Shown here: in pieces, positions 35,405 through 44,004 of the stretch
How the letters are laid out: each line of letters starts with the position of its first letter
Position numbering within the stretch: the first letter of the stretch is position 1
Origin: Burkholderia sp. IMCC1007
GTDB lineage: Bacteria; Pseudomonadota; Gammaproteobacteria; Burkholderiales; Burkholderiaceae
Direction: 5' to 3'
DNA: 64,000 nucleotides
NCBI RefSeq assembly: GCF_027257875.1
Contig: NZ_JAPVQY010000013.1
Location: 1 to 64,000, forward strand
Position numbers and translations under genes: made by a program
The notes under the pieces: generated by a model
The model's input: only the letters and a program-made list of their open reading frames with translations
Told to the model about the DNA's origin: nothing
Databases searched by the model: none

Positions 35405-37489
35405 TCAGCCGTTGAACCCGCGCCCGGCCCTGGCCAGCTCGACGATCGACGGCGCAAGCTGCCACGCGTCGCCGTTCGGCGCCGCCGCGTAGCGGCGAAT
35501 CGCGCGCTCGACGTTGTAGAGGCCGACCATGTCCGCATACAGCATCGGGCCGCCGCGCCACAGCGGGAAGCCATAGCCGGTCAGATAGACCATGTCGATG
35601 TCGGACGCCTTCGACGCGATCTTCTCCTCGAGAATCTTCGCGCCTTCGTTCACGAGCGCGAACACGAGCCGCTCGACGATCTCGTCGTCGCCGATCTTGC
35701 GCCGCTCGACGCCGCGCTCCTTCGAATACGCGACGACCATCTCGTCGACGAGCGACGACGGCTTCGCCTTGCGGTCGCCGGGCACGTAGTCGTACCAGCC
35801 GCCACCCGTCTTCTGGCCGAAGCGGCCGAGTTCGCACAGACGATCGGCGATCTTCGAGTACTGCAGATCGGGCTGCTCGACATAGCGGCGCTTGCGGATC
35901 GCCCAGCCGATGTCGTTGCCGGCGAGGTCGCTCATCCGGAACGGGCCCATCGCGAAGCCGAACTTCTCGATCGCGCGATCGACCTGCGCGGGCAGCGCGC
36001 CTTCCTCGAGCATGAAGAGCGCCTGGCGGATGTACTGCTCGATCATCCGGTTGCCGATGAAGCCGTCGCACACGCCCGATACCACCGCCGTCTTGCGGAT
36101 CTTCTTGGCCACCGCCATCACGGTCGCGAGCACGTCCTTCGCGGTCTGCGCGCCGCGCACGACCTCGAGCAGCTTCATCACGTTCGCAGGGCTGAAGAAG
36201 TGCATGCCGACGACGTCCTGCGGACGCTTCGTGAATGCGGCGATCTTGTCGACGTCCAGCGTCGACGTGTTCGATGCGAGGATCGCGCCGGGCTTCGCGA
36301 CGGCGTCGAGCTGGCCGAACACCTGTTCCTTCACGCCGAGTTCCTCGAACACGGCCTCGATGATCAGGTCCGCATCCTTCAGGTCGTCGTAGGACAGCGT
36401 CGGCGTGATCAGCGCGATGCGCGCGTCGAGCTTCTGCTGCGTGAGCTTGCCCTTCTTCACCTGCGCGTCGTAGTTCTTGCGGATCGTCGCGAGCCCGCGG
36501 TCGAGCGCCTCCTGCTTCGTCTCGAGCAGCGTGACCGGCAGCCCCGCGTTGATGAAGTTCATCGCGATCCCGCCGCCCATCGTGCCGGCGCCGATCACGC
36601 CGACGCGACGAATCTCGCGCAGCGGCGTGTCCGACGGCACGTCGGGAATCTTGCTCGCCGCGCGTTCGCCGAAGAACGCGTGCCGCAGCGCGCGGCTTTC
36701 CGGCGTCATCATCAGCGCGACGAAGCCGTCGCGTTCGGCCACACTGCCGTTGTCGAAGCCGTTCAGCACGCCGGCCTCGATCGCGTCGATGCACTTGTGC
36801 GGCGCGGGGAAATGGGGTGCGGCGGCCCGCGCGGAATTGCGCGCGAACTGGATGAAGCCCGCCGCATTCTCGTGGACGATCTTGCGATCGCGCACGCGCG
36901 GATGCGGCCCGTTCTGCGCGCCGGCCTTGCGCGCGAATGCAACGGCCGCGTCGAGCAGGTCGCCGTCGGCCATCTCGTCGAACAGCCCGCTCTTCGCGAG
37001 TTGCTCCGACGGCACCGGCGCGCCCGACACGATCATGTTCAGCGCGGTTTCGAGCCCCACCGCACGCGGCAGGCGCTGCGTGCCGCCGGCGCCCGGCAGC
37101 AGCCCGAGCTTCACTTCGGGCAGCGCGATCTGCGCGCCCGGTGCCGCGACGCGATAGTGCGCGCCGAGCGCAAGCTCCAGCCCACCGCCCATCACGACGC
37201 TGTGCAGCGCCGCGACGACGGGCTTCGCGCTCGCTTCCACCGCGCGGATCACGGTGTGCAGCGTCGGCTCCTGCAGCGCCTTCGGCGTATTGAATTCGGT
37301 GATGTCGGCGCCGCCCGAGAACGCGCGGCCCGCGCCGGTCAGCACGATGGCCGTGACCGACGGATCCTGCGCGGCGCGATCGAGCGCGTCCATGACGCCC
37401 TGGCGGGTCGACAGGCCGAGCCCGTTGACGGGCGGATTGTTGAGCGTGATGACGGCCACGCCGTCGCGAGTCGAGTAATCCACTGCCAT
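35405..37489 (-). CDS. Bifunctional enoyl-CoA hydratase / 3-hydroxyacyl-CoA dehydrogenase (FadB/FadJ-like)
   Basis: 694 residues from the ATG at 37489. The N-terminal crotonase domain (~1-190) shows the oxyanion loop RAFSGGADI and both catalytic Glu residues, in MGGGLELALG and LPEVKLGLLPGAGG. From about 295 the NAD-binding motif VIGAGTMGGGIAMNF opens the dehydrogenase domain, with HFFSPANVMKLLEVV and the catalytic His, and the C-terminal helical domain ends at YGFPLWRGGPM. It hydrates and oxidises enoyl-CoA in beta-oxidation. It begins an operon with pncA and the thiolase gene. A TetR-type operator candidate lies about 100 nt upstream. Confidence 0.95.
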   Translation of the reverse strand: MAVDYSTRDGVAVITLNNPPVNGLGLSTRQGVMDALDRAAQDPSVTAIVLTGAGRAFSGGADITEFNTPKALQEPTLHTVIRAVEASAKPVVAALHSVVMGGGLELALGAHYRVAAPGAQIALPEVKLGLLPGAGGTQRLPRAVGLETALNMIVSGAPVPSEQLAKSGLFDEMADGDLLDAAVAFARKAGAQNGPHPRVRDRKIVHENAAGFIQFARNSARAAAPHFPAPHKCIDAIEAGVLNGFDNGSVAERDGFVALMMTPESRALRHAFFGERAASKIPDVPSDTPLREIRRVGVIGAGTMGGGIAMNFINAGLPVTLLETKQEALDRGLATIRKNYDAQVKKGKLTQQKLDARIALITPTLSYDDLKDADLIIEAVFEELGVKEQVFGQLDAVAKPGAILASNTSTLDVDKIAAFTKRPQDVVGMHFFSPANVMKLLEVVRGAQTAKDVLATVMAVAKKIRKTAVVSGVCDGFIGNRMIEQYIRQALFMLEEGALPAQVDRAIEKFGFAMGPFRMSDLAGNDIGWAIRKRRYVEQPDLQYSKIADRLCELGRFGQKTGGGWYDYVPGDRKAKPSSLVDEMVVAYSKERGVERRKIGDDEIVERLVFALVNEGAKILEEKIASKASDIDMVYLTGYGFPLWRGGPMLYADMVGLYNVERAIRRYAAAPNGDAWQLAPSIVELARAGRGFNG

Positions 37490-37588
37490 CTGCCTGCCTC
37501 CATGCATTGCGCGCCTGGGTGGCTGCGCTTCATTGTGCGCGGTCGAACGGCCGCATGTCCGGATGAACGGAGGCAGCATACAACGAAA

Positions 37589-37604
37589 AAGCACGGTCGT
37601 TCAA
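37589..37604. promoter_or_regulatory. Candidate TetR-type fatty-acid operator upstream of the FadB-like gene
   Basis: AAGCACGGTCGTTCAA contains G-n-ACG-nn-CGT-n-C, resembling as I recall it the operators of TetR-family fatty-acid or branched-chain regulators (PsrA/FadP/LiuR) in betaproteobacteria. It lies 100 nt upstream of the start. Confidence 0.38.
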
Positions 37605-37673
37605 TTTGAATTTTTTCCCGACCCGGGGGCCGGATCGGGGCAACCGTGGGCGGGCCGTCTCCGGCCGCGGCGC

Positions 37674-39317
37674 TTACGGCTCGCAGACCGCCGTCGGCAG
37701 CACGTAGTCGCGGAACGTCTCGCGCAGTTTGAGCTTCTGCAGCTTGCCGGTCGCGGTGTGCGGCAGCGATTCGACGAACACGACGTCGTCGGGCACCCAC
37801 CACTTCGCGACCTTGCCTTCGTAGAACGCGAGCAGCGCTTCGCGGGTCAGGTTCGCGCCTTCGCGCGGCACCACGACGAGCAGCGGCCGTTCGGTCCATT
37901 TCGGGTGCGCACAGGCGATGCACGCCGCTTCGGCGACGCCCGGATGCGCGATCGCGACGTTCTCGATGTCGATCGAGCTGATCCATTCGCCGCCCGACTT
38001 GATCACGTCCTTGCTGCGATCGGTGATCTGCAGGAAGCCGTCGGGGTCGATCGTCGCGACGTCGCCGGTCGGGAACCAGCCGTCCGACAGCGGCGACGTA
38101 TCGCTCCTGAAGTAGTGGTCGATCACCCACGGCCCGCGCACCTGCAGTTCGCCGAACGCGACGCCGTCCCACGGCAGCTCGCGCCCGTCGTCGCCGACGA
38201 TCCGCATGTCGACGCCGCAGATCACGCGCCCCTGCTTTTCCAGCAGCTTGCGCTGCGCGTCGGGCGAGCGCTGCGACTGCGCCCAGTTCAGTTTCGCGAG
38301 CGTGCCGAGCGGCGACAGCTCGGTCATCCCCCATGCATGGATCACCCGCACGCCGTATTCGTCCTCGAACGTGCGCAGCATCGCGGGCGGGCACGCGGAG
38401 CCGCCGATCACCGTGCGGTTCAGCGTCGAGAAGCGCACGCCGGCCTCGCGCATGTAGTTCAGCAGGCCGAGCCAAACGGTCGGCACGCCGGCGGAAAACG
38501 TCACGCGTTCGGTTTCCATCAGCTCGTACAACGACTTGCCGTCGAGATCCTTGCCGGGCAGCACGAGCTTGCCGCCGGTCAGCGGCACCGCGTACGGCAG
38601 CCCCCATGCATTCACATGGAACATCGGCACGACGGGCAGCACGGCGTCCATCGCCGACAGATTCATCGCGTCGGGCAGCGCGGCGCCGTACGCGTGCAGC
38701 ACCGTCGAGCGATGCGAATACAGCACGCCCTTCGGGTTGCCGGTCGTGCCCGACGTGTAGCACAGGCCCGACGCCTGCCGTTCGTCGAGCCGCGGCCAGT
38801 CGTAGCGGCCGTCCTCGGCGTCGACGAGCGTTTCGTAGCACAGGTACGGCGTCGCGCCGGACGGCAGGTGCGCGGCGTCCGTCATCGCGATCCAGCCCTT
38901 CACCTGCGGGCACTGCGGCGCGAGCGCATCGACGAGCGGCGCGAAATTGATGTCGAAGAAGACGTAGCGGTCTTCCGCATGATTGACGATGTACGCGATC
39001 TGCTCGGGAAAAAGGCGCGGGTTGATCGTGTGGCACACGGCGCCCATCCCGCCGATCCCGTAATACGCCTCCAGATGCCGGTAGCCGTTCCAGGCGAGCG
39101 TGCCGACGCGGTCGCCCGTTTCGACGCCCAGCCGTGCGAGCGCCTGTGCGAGCCGCTTCGCGCGCTGCTCGCAGTCGCGGTACGTGTAGCGATGCAGATC
39201 GCCTTCCACACGCTTCGACACGATCTCCGTGTCGCCGGCGTAACGCGCGGCATGCGCGATCAGCGACGACACCAGCAACGGCATGTCCATCATCTGGCCC
39301 AGCAACGGCTTACCCAT
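37674..39317 (-). CDS. Fatty-acid/AMP-dependent acyl-CoA ligase
   Basis: 547 residues from the ATG at 39317. It belongs to the ANL superfamily: P-loop [18 protein letters not shown] near residue 180, the [11 protein letters not shown]-type A5 region (AWGMTELSP), the hinge motif [15 protein letters not shown] followed by [17 protein letters not shown], and the catalytic Lys in [11 protein letters not shown] near the C-terminus. It activates a carboxylate to acyl-AMP and then acyl-CoA. Overall features match the medium/long-chain ligases used with beta-oxidation, and it lies 184 bp upstream of the FadB-like gene on the same strand. Cytoplasmic; substrate range unknown. Confidence 0.93.
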   Translation of the reverse strand: MGKPLLGQMMDMPLLVSSLIAHAARYAGDTEIVSKRVEGDLHRYTYRDCEQRAKRLAQALARLGVETGDRVGTLAWNGYRHLEAYYGIGGMGAVCHTINPRLFPEQIAYIVNHAEDRYVFFDINFAPLVDALAPQCPQVKGWIAMTDAAHLPSGATPYLCYETLVDAEDGRYDWPRLDERQASGLCYTSGTTGNPKGVLYSHRSTVLHAYGAALPDAMNLSAMDAVLPVVPMFHVNAWGLPYAVPLTGGKLVLPGKDLDGKSLYELMETERVTFSAGVPTVWLGLLNYMREAGVRFSTLNRTVIGGSACPPAMLRTFEDEYGVRVIHAWGMTELSPLGTLAKLNWAQSQRSPDAQRKLLEKQGRVICGVDMRIVGDDGRELPWDGVAFGELQVRGPWVIDHYFRSDTSPLSDGWFPTGDVATIDPDGFLQITDRSKDVIKSGGEWISSIDIENVAIAHPGVAEAACIACAHPKWTERPLLVVVPREGANLTREALLAFYEGKVAKWWVPDDVVFVESLPHTATGKLQKLKLRETFRDYVLPTAVCEP

Positions 39318-39481
39318 CGTCTTGTTCTCCCGGAAGGACGCGAATCGGTCACCAGCCTCGCAGCAGTGCGCCACCCTACGACCCGTCCACGGCCCGGACA
39401 GGCCCGGCGCCCGATGCACGGGCCGCCATGCGGGCGGCGCGGCGCCGCCTTACAATATCGGCTTACCCAGAGGCGCTCAAC

Positions 39482-41050
39482 ATGTCGTTTTCCCGAAGCG
39501 CAGCCGATGCGGCTGACACTCTCCCCGACCTCGCCGCCACGCTCGGCGCGCCGGCCGAACGCGCGTTCGTCACGCTCGGCGCTGCGTTTCATACGCGGCT
39601 GCCGGCCGCGCCGCTGCCCGCGCCGTACGTGGTCGGCTTTTCCGACGAAGTCGCGCAACTGCTCGGCCTGCCGCCCGCGATCGTCGCGCAGCCCGATTTC
39701 GCCGAGCTGTTCGCCGGCAACCCGACGCGCGACTGGCCCGCGAACGCGCTGCCGTACGCGTCCGTGTATTCCGGTCACCAGTTCGGCGTGTGGGCCGGCC
39801 AGCTCGGCGACGGTCGCGCGCTGACGATCGGCGAGCTTCCCGGCCCCGACGGCCGGCGCTACGAACTGCAGATCAAGGGCGGCGGCCGCACGCCGTATTC
39901 GCGGATGGGCGACGGCCGCGCGGTGCTGCGCTCGTCGATCCGCGAATTCCTGTGCTCCGAAGCGATGCATCATCTCGGCATTCCGACCACGCGCGCGCTC
40001 ACGGTGATCGGCTCCGACCAGCCGGTCGTGCGCGAGGAAATCGAAACGTCGGCGGTCGTCACGCGCGTGTCGGAGAGCTTCGTGCGCTTCGGCCACTTCG
40101 AGCACTTCTTCTCGAACGATCGCCCCGACCTGCTGCGCCAGCTCGCCGATCACGTGATCGACCGTTTCTACCCGGCGTGCCGCGACGCCGACGATCCGTA
40201 CCTCGCGCTGCTCGAAGCCGCGATGTTGCGCACGGCCGACGTCGTCGCGCAATGGCAGGCGGTCGGCTTCTGCCACGGCGTGATGAATACCGACAACATG
40301 TCGATCCTCGGCGTGACGATCGACTACGGCCCGTTCGGTTTCATCGATGCGTTCGACGCGAATCATATCTGCAACCACTCCGACACGAGCGGCCGCTATG
40401 CGTACCGGATGCAGCCGCGCATCGCGCACTGGAACTGCTATTGCCTCGCGCAGGCGCTCTTGCCGCTGATCGGGCTGCAGCACGGCATCGCCGACGACGA
40501 TGCCCGCGCCGAGCGCGCGGTGGAAGACGCGCAGGCCGTGCTCGCGAAGTTTCCGGAGCGCTTCGGCCCCGCGCTCGAGCGCCTGATGCGCGCGAAGCTC
40601 GGCCTCGAACTCGAGCGCGAGCACGACGCCGAACTCGCGAACAAGCTGCTCGAGACGATGCACGCGAGCCACGCGGATTTCACGCTGACGTTCCGCCGGC
40701 TCGCGCAGGTTTCCAAGCACGACGCGAGCCGTGACGCGCCCGTACGCGACCTGTTCATCGACCGCGAAGCGTTCGACGCATGGGCGAACCTCTACCGCGC
40801 GCGGCTGTCCGACGAAGCACGCGACGACGCGGCTCGCGCGGTTGCAATGAACCGCGTGAACCCCAAATACGTGCTTCGCAACCATCTTGCCGAAGTCGCG
40901 ATCCGGCGCGCGAAGGAGAAGGATTTTTCCGAGGTCGAGCGGCTTGCGCAGGTGCTGCGCCGCCCGTTCGACGAACAACCGGAACATGAAGCGTATGCGG
41001 CATTGCCGCCCGACTGGGCCGGGTCGCTCGAAGTGAGCTGCTCGTCATGA
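39482..41050 (+). CDS. selO: Protein adenylyltransferase SelO (YdiU/UPF0061)
   Basis: 522 residues. SelO is a pseudokinase that flips ATP and transfers AMP to Ser, Thr or Tyr of target proteins, protecting against oxidative stress. Family features: [18 protein letters not shown], the [19 protein letters not shown] loop, [22 protein letters not shown], and the metal-binding NTDNMS plus DYGPFGFID segments. The E. coli-type C-terminal Cys is replaced here by a Ser-rich end with one Cys (EVSCSS). It begins a plus-strand run with msrB, yciB, bolA and a PpiC-type gene, and is divergent from the acyl-CoA ligase gene. Confidence 0.95.
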   Translation: MSFSRSAADAADTLPDLAATLGAPAERAFVTLGAAFHTRLPAAPLPAPYVVGFSDEVAQLLGLPPAIVAQPDFAELFAGNPTRDWPANALPYASVYSGHQFGVWAGQLGDGRALTIGELPGPDGRRYELQIKGGGRTPYSRMGDGRAVLRSSIREFLCSEAMHHLGIPTTRALTVIGSDQPVVREEIETSAVVTRVSESFVRFGHFEHFFSNDRPDLLRQLADHVIDRFYPACRDADDPYLALLEAAMLRTADVVAQWQAVGFCHGVMNTDNMSILGVTIDYGPFGFIDAFDANHICNHSDTSGRYAYRMQPRIAHWNCYCLAQALLPLIGLQHGIADDDARAERAVEDAQAVLAKFPERFGPALERLMRAKLGLELEREHDAELANKLLETMHASHADFTLTFRRLAQVSKHDASRDAPVRDLFIDREAFDAWANLYRARLSDEARDDAARAVAMNRVNPKYVLRNHLAEVAIRRAKEKDFSEVERLAQVLRRPFDEQPEHEAYAALPPDWAGSLEVSCSS

Positions 41051-41087
41051 CCCGCGCGCCCCGACCGACCGATCAGGAGAACCCCAC

Positions 41088-41519
41088 ATGTCACACGATT
41101 CCGACGACAAGACCTTCCCGTATCAGAAGGACGACGCCGAGCTGCGCCGCCGCCTCACGCCGATGCAGTATGAAGTCACGCAGCACGCGGCGACCGAGCG
41201 CGCGTTCACCGGCGAATACACCGACACGGAAGACGCAGGCATCTACAAATGCGTCGTCTGCAGCACGCCGCTGTTCGAATCCGGCGCCAAGTTCCATTCG
41301 GGCTGCGGCTGGCCCAGCTACTTCAAGCCGCTGAACGGCGAGGTGATCGACGAGAAGATCGACCGCTCGCACGGGATGGTGCGCGTCGAGGTGCGCTGCA
41401 ACCATTGCGGCGCGCATCTCGGCCACGTGTTCGAGGATGGCCCGCGCGACAAGACCGGTTTGCGGTACTGCATCAATTCGGCTGCGTTAAACTTCGAGTC
41501 CCGACCCGAAAACGAATGA
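41088..41519 (+). CDS. msrB: Peptide-methionine (R)-S-oxide reductase
   Basis: 143 residues. MsrB reduces methionine-R-sulfoxide in proteins. The two zinc CxxC pairs are C55/C58 (KCVVC) and C104/C107 (RCNHC), the catalytic Cys128 is in RYCINSAAL, and C73 in SGCGWPSY can act as the resolving Cys. It has an AGGAGA ribosome-binding site and follows selO by 37 nt, so the two redox-defence genes are likely cotranscribed. No signal peptide, hence cytoplasmic. Confidence 0.96.
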   Translation: MSHDSDDKTFPYQKDDAELRRRLTPMQYEVTQHAATERAFTGEYTDTEDAGIYKCVVCSTPLFESGAKFHSGCGWPSYFKPLNGEVIDEKIDRSHGMVRVEVRCNHCGAHLGHVFEDGPRDKTGLRYCINSAALNFESRPENE

Positions 41520-41640
41520 GCGGCGCCGGACGGATCCCGCGGCAGCCTCCCCGGCTGCCGCGATCCGCGACGGTGGCGCCCTGGGTCCCTACAACGGTGA
41601 AAGGCCGCGCGATGCGACCTTTCACGCAGCTGCGAGCGCC

Positions 41641-42171
41641 ATGAAATTCCTGTTCGATCTGTTTCCGATCATCCTGTTTTTCGCCGCCTTCAAGGTCTGG
41701 GGCATTTTCACCGCCACCGCCGTCGCGATCGTCGCGACACTGGCCCAGGTCGCCTGGGTCGCCTTCCGGCACCGGAAGGTCGACACGATGCTGTGGGTCA
41801 GCCTCGGCGTGATCGTCGTATTCGGCGGCGCCACCCTCGTCCTGCATGACGAAAAATTCATTCAATGGAAACCGACTGTGCTGTACTGGCTGTTTGCGAT
41901 CGGGCTATTCGCCGCGCGCTATGCGTTCGGCAACAACCTGATCGAGAAGATGATGGGCAAGCAGCTCACGCTGCCGCATCCCGTGTGGGACAAGCTGAAC
42001 GTCGCATGGGCGCTGTTCTTCGCGGTGCTCGGCGTCGCGAACCTGTACGTAGTGCACAACTTCACCGAATCGCAGTGGGTGAACTTCAAGCTGTTCGGCA
42101 CGACGGGCGCAATGGTCGTGTTCATCATTCTGCAGAGCCTGTGGCTCACGAAGTACCTGAAGGACGAGTAA
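41641..42171 (+). CDS. yciB: Inner-membrane septation protein A (YciB family)
   Basis: 176 residues with five predicted membrane helices ([19 protein letters not shown] at the start, then [57 protein letters not shown], and C-terminal segments near 120 and 155). The sequence [14 protein letters not shown] and [13 protein letters not shown] are family hallmarks. YciB (IspZ, intracellular septation protein A) affects envelope synthesis and septation. Its stop is one base from the bolA start, so coupling is likely. It follows msrB after 121 bp. Confidence 0.94.
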   Translation: MKFLFDLFPIILFFAAFKVWGIFTATAVAIVATLAQVAWVAFRHRKVDTMLWVSLGVIVVFGGATLVLHDEKFIQWKPTVLYWLFAIGLFAARYAFGNNLIEKMMGKQLTLPHPVWDKLNVAWALFFAVLGVANLYVVHNFTESQWVNFKLFGTTGAMVVFIILQSLWLTKYLKDE

Positions 42172-42172
42172 C

Positions 42173-42481
42173 ATGAGCGACACCTTTCTCCACGCATCGC
42201 CCGACGAACGCATCGCGCTGATCGAAGCGCGTCTGAACGCGTCGCTCGCGCCGCAGTCGCTCACGGTACGCGACGACAGCGCGCAGCACGCGGGCCACGC
42301 CGGCGCGGCCGCCGGCGGCCACTACACGGTCACGATCGTGTCGGCCGCATTCGCCGGCAAACCGCGCGTCGCGCGGCACCGGCTGGTGTATGATGCGCTC
42401 GCTGATGCGATGCAGCGCGGCATTCACGCGCTCGCGATCGTGGCTTACACGCCCGAAGAATTCAACGAATCTTCAATCTAG
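42173..42481 (+). CDS. BolA-family protein
   Basis: 102 residues. The BolA fold is seen in RIALIEARLNASLAPQSLTVRDDS, HYTVTIVSAAFAGKPRVARHRLVYDAL (shown in parts) and the C-terminal IHALAIVAYTPEEF. BolA proteins act with monothiol glutaredoxins in Fe-S cluster traffic and influence morphology. The conserved His in the loop AGHAGAAAGGHY is a possible cluster ligand. Located one base after yciB and 18 nt before a PpiC-type foldase gene, a conserved betaproteobacterial arrangement. Confidence 0.93.
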   Translation: MSDTFLHASPDERIALIEARLNASLAPQSLTVRDDSAQHAGHAGAAAGGHYTVTIVSAAFAGKPRVARHRLVYDALADAMQRGIHALAIVAYTPEEFNESSI

Positions 42482-42499
42482 TCTCATTAGGAATTCCCG

Positions 42500-43282
42500 A
42501 TGATCCTGAAATCCCCCCGCCTGTGGGTCGCGGCGGCTGCGTTTGCAGCGGCACCGGCATTTGCCCAGAACATCGCCGTCGTCAACGGCACGCCGATTCC
42601 GAAGTCGCGCGCCGATGCAATGGTCGCGCAGCTCGTGCAGCAAGGCCAGACCGACAGCCCGCAACTGCAGCAGGCCGTGCGCCAGGAGCTCGTGAACCGC
42701 GAAATCCTGATGCAGGAAGCGATCCGCGAAGGCATCCCGAATCGTCCGGACGTGAAGGCGCAGGTCGCCGTCGCGCAGCAGACGGTCGTGCTGCGCTCGA
42801 TGATCGAGAGCTTCCTGAAGAAGAACCAGCCGACCGACGCCGAAGTGAAGGCGCGCTACGACGATCTCGTGAAGGGTGCCGGCGGCAACCGCGAATATCA
42901 CCTGCACCACATCCTCGTCGACAGCGAGCAGCAGGCGAAGGACTTGATCGCGAAGATCAAGGGCGGCGCGAAGTTCGAGGATCTCGCGAAGCAGTACTCG
43001 AAGGATCCAGGTTCGGGCAAGAATGGCGGCGACCTCGACTGGTCCGATCCGAAGGCGTACGTGCCGGAATTCGCCGCGGCCGCGCAAAAGCTGCAGAAAG
43101 GCCAGATGACCGACGCGCCGGTGAAGACGCAATTCGGCTGGCACATCATCCGTGTCGACGACGTCCGCGACGTCGCACCGCCGCCGTTCGAACAGGTGAA
43201 GGCGCAGATCGCGCAGCAGCTCGTGCAGCAAAAGCTGCAGACGTTCGAGGAAAACCTGCGCCAGCAGGCAAAGATCCAGTAA
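42500..43282 (+). CDS. Periplasmic parvulin-type peptidyl-prolyl isomerase
   Basis: 260 residues. A signal peptide (MILKSPRLWVAAAAFAAAPAFAQ) is followed by a SurA_N-like helical domain (residues ~25-125) and one parvulin domain (~130-225: EYHLHHILVDSEQQAKDLI, FEDLAKQYSKDPGSGKNGGDL, GQMTDAPVKTQFGWHIIRVDD). A Gln-rich helix ends the protein. It is expected to assist outer-membrane protein folding in the periplasm. Single-parvulin layout resembles PpiC/Cbf2 more than SurA, which has two. It ends the selO-msrB-yciB-bolA run and is followed by a strong terminator. Confidence 0.94.
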   Translation: MILKSPRLWVAAAAFAAAPAFAQNIAVVNGTPIPKSRADAMVAQLVQQGQTDSPQLQQAVRQELVNREILMQEAIREGIPNRPDVKAQVAVAQQTVVLRSMIESFLKKNQPTDAEVKARYDDLVKGAGGNREYHLHHILVDSEQQAKDLIAKIKGGAKFEDLAKQYSKDPGSGKNGGDLDWSDPKAYVPEFAAAAQKLQKGQMTDAPVKTQFGWHIIRVDDVRDVAPPPFEQVKAQIAQQLVQQKLQTFEENLRQQAKIQ

Positions 43283-43309
43283 CGTCGGCGCGCCGTCGCA
43301 CTGCATCGC

Positions 43310-43335
43310 AAAGCCGCTCTTCGGAGCGGCTTTTT
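43310..43335 (+). terminator. Intrinsic terminator after the PpiC-type gene
   Basis: A GCCGCTC-TTCG-GAGCGGC tetraloop hairpin with flanking A and T runs, 28 nt after the stop. Confidence 0.92.
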
Positions 43336-43390
43336 CTTTTGGCGCGCGCGAACAGGCGTGTCGCAATGTAACGGTGCTTGGCCGACGCGC

Positions 43391-43415
43391 AATAAAAAAC
43401 CGCTCCGAAGAGCGG
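43391..43415 (-). terminator. Intrinsic terminator after the GNAT gene downstream of purL
   Basis: A CCGCTC-CGAA-GAGCGG stem read on the minus strand, ending in a run of six T. Its stem copies that of the terminator 75 bp away, in inverse orientation. Confidence 0.88.
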
Positions 43416-43453
43416 CTGTTGCTGTGCCAGGCGTCACTCGCCCGCGGCGTTCG

Positions 43454-43999
43454 CTACGCGGGATAAAACACGTCGTGATAACGCACGTCGCCCGCCGGCG
43501 GCGGTGCCGATTCGTCGAACGACAGCGCGAGGAAATACTCGGCCGGCACGTCCGGAAACACGATGTCGCGGTGCGGCTCGAACCCGAAACGCGCGTAATA
43601 CGCGGGCTCGCCAAGCACCACGCAGCCGCGCGCGCCGAGCCGCCGCAACGCGTCGAGCCCCGTGCGCACGAGCCCGGCGCCGATGCTCTGCCGCTGGCAA
43701 TCAGGCCGCACCGCGAGCGGCGCGAGCCCATACCACTGCTGCGTGCCGGCCGGCTCGCCGCCGATCGCAACCGGCGAGAACGCGACGTGCCCGACGATGC
43801 GTCCGTCGCGCTCCGCGACGAGCGACACGCTGAGCGCACCGTCGGCGCGCAGCGTGTCGACGATGCGCTGCTCGAACTCGCCGCCCTGCGGCTCGCCCGC
43901 GAATGCCGCCCGGATCACGCGGCCGATCGCGTCGGCCTCGCTCGCGCGTTCGTCGCGCAGCGTGACGACCTCGACCGGCGCGTTCGGGTCGAACATCAT
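43454..43999 (-). CDS. GNAT-family N-acetyltransferase (YhbS-like)
   Basis: 181 residues from the double ATG at 43999. The acetyl-CoA site is YGLAPLAVRPDCQRQSIGAGLVRTG, with the YhbS-type GCVVLGEPAYYARFGFEP segment following. YhbS-like proteins acetylate unidentified small molecules or proteins. Its start lies 5 nt after the purL stop on the same strand, so it is translated from the purL transcript; a strong terminator follows. No signal peptide. Confidence 0.9.
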   Translation of the reverse strand: MMFDPNAPVEVVTLRDERASEADAIGRVIRAAFAGEPQGGEFEQRIVDTLRADGALSVSLVAERDGRIVGHVAFSPVAIGGEPAGTQQWYGLAPLAVRPDCQRQSIGAGLVRTGLDALRRLGARGCVVLGEPAYYARFGFEPHRDIVFPDVPAEYFLALSFDESAPPPAGDVRYHDVFYPA

Positions 44000-44004
44000 C
44001 CGGA

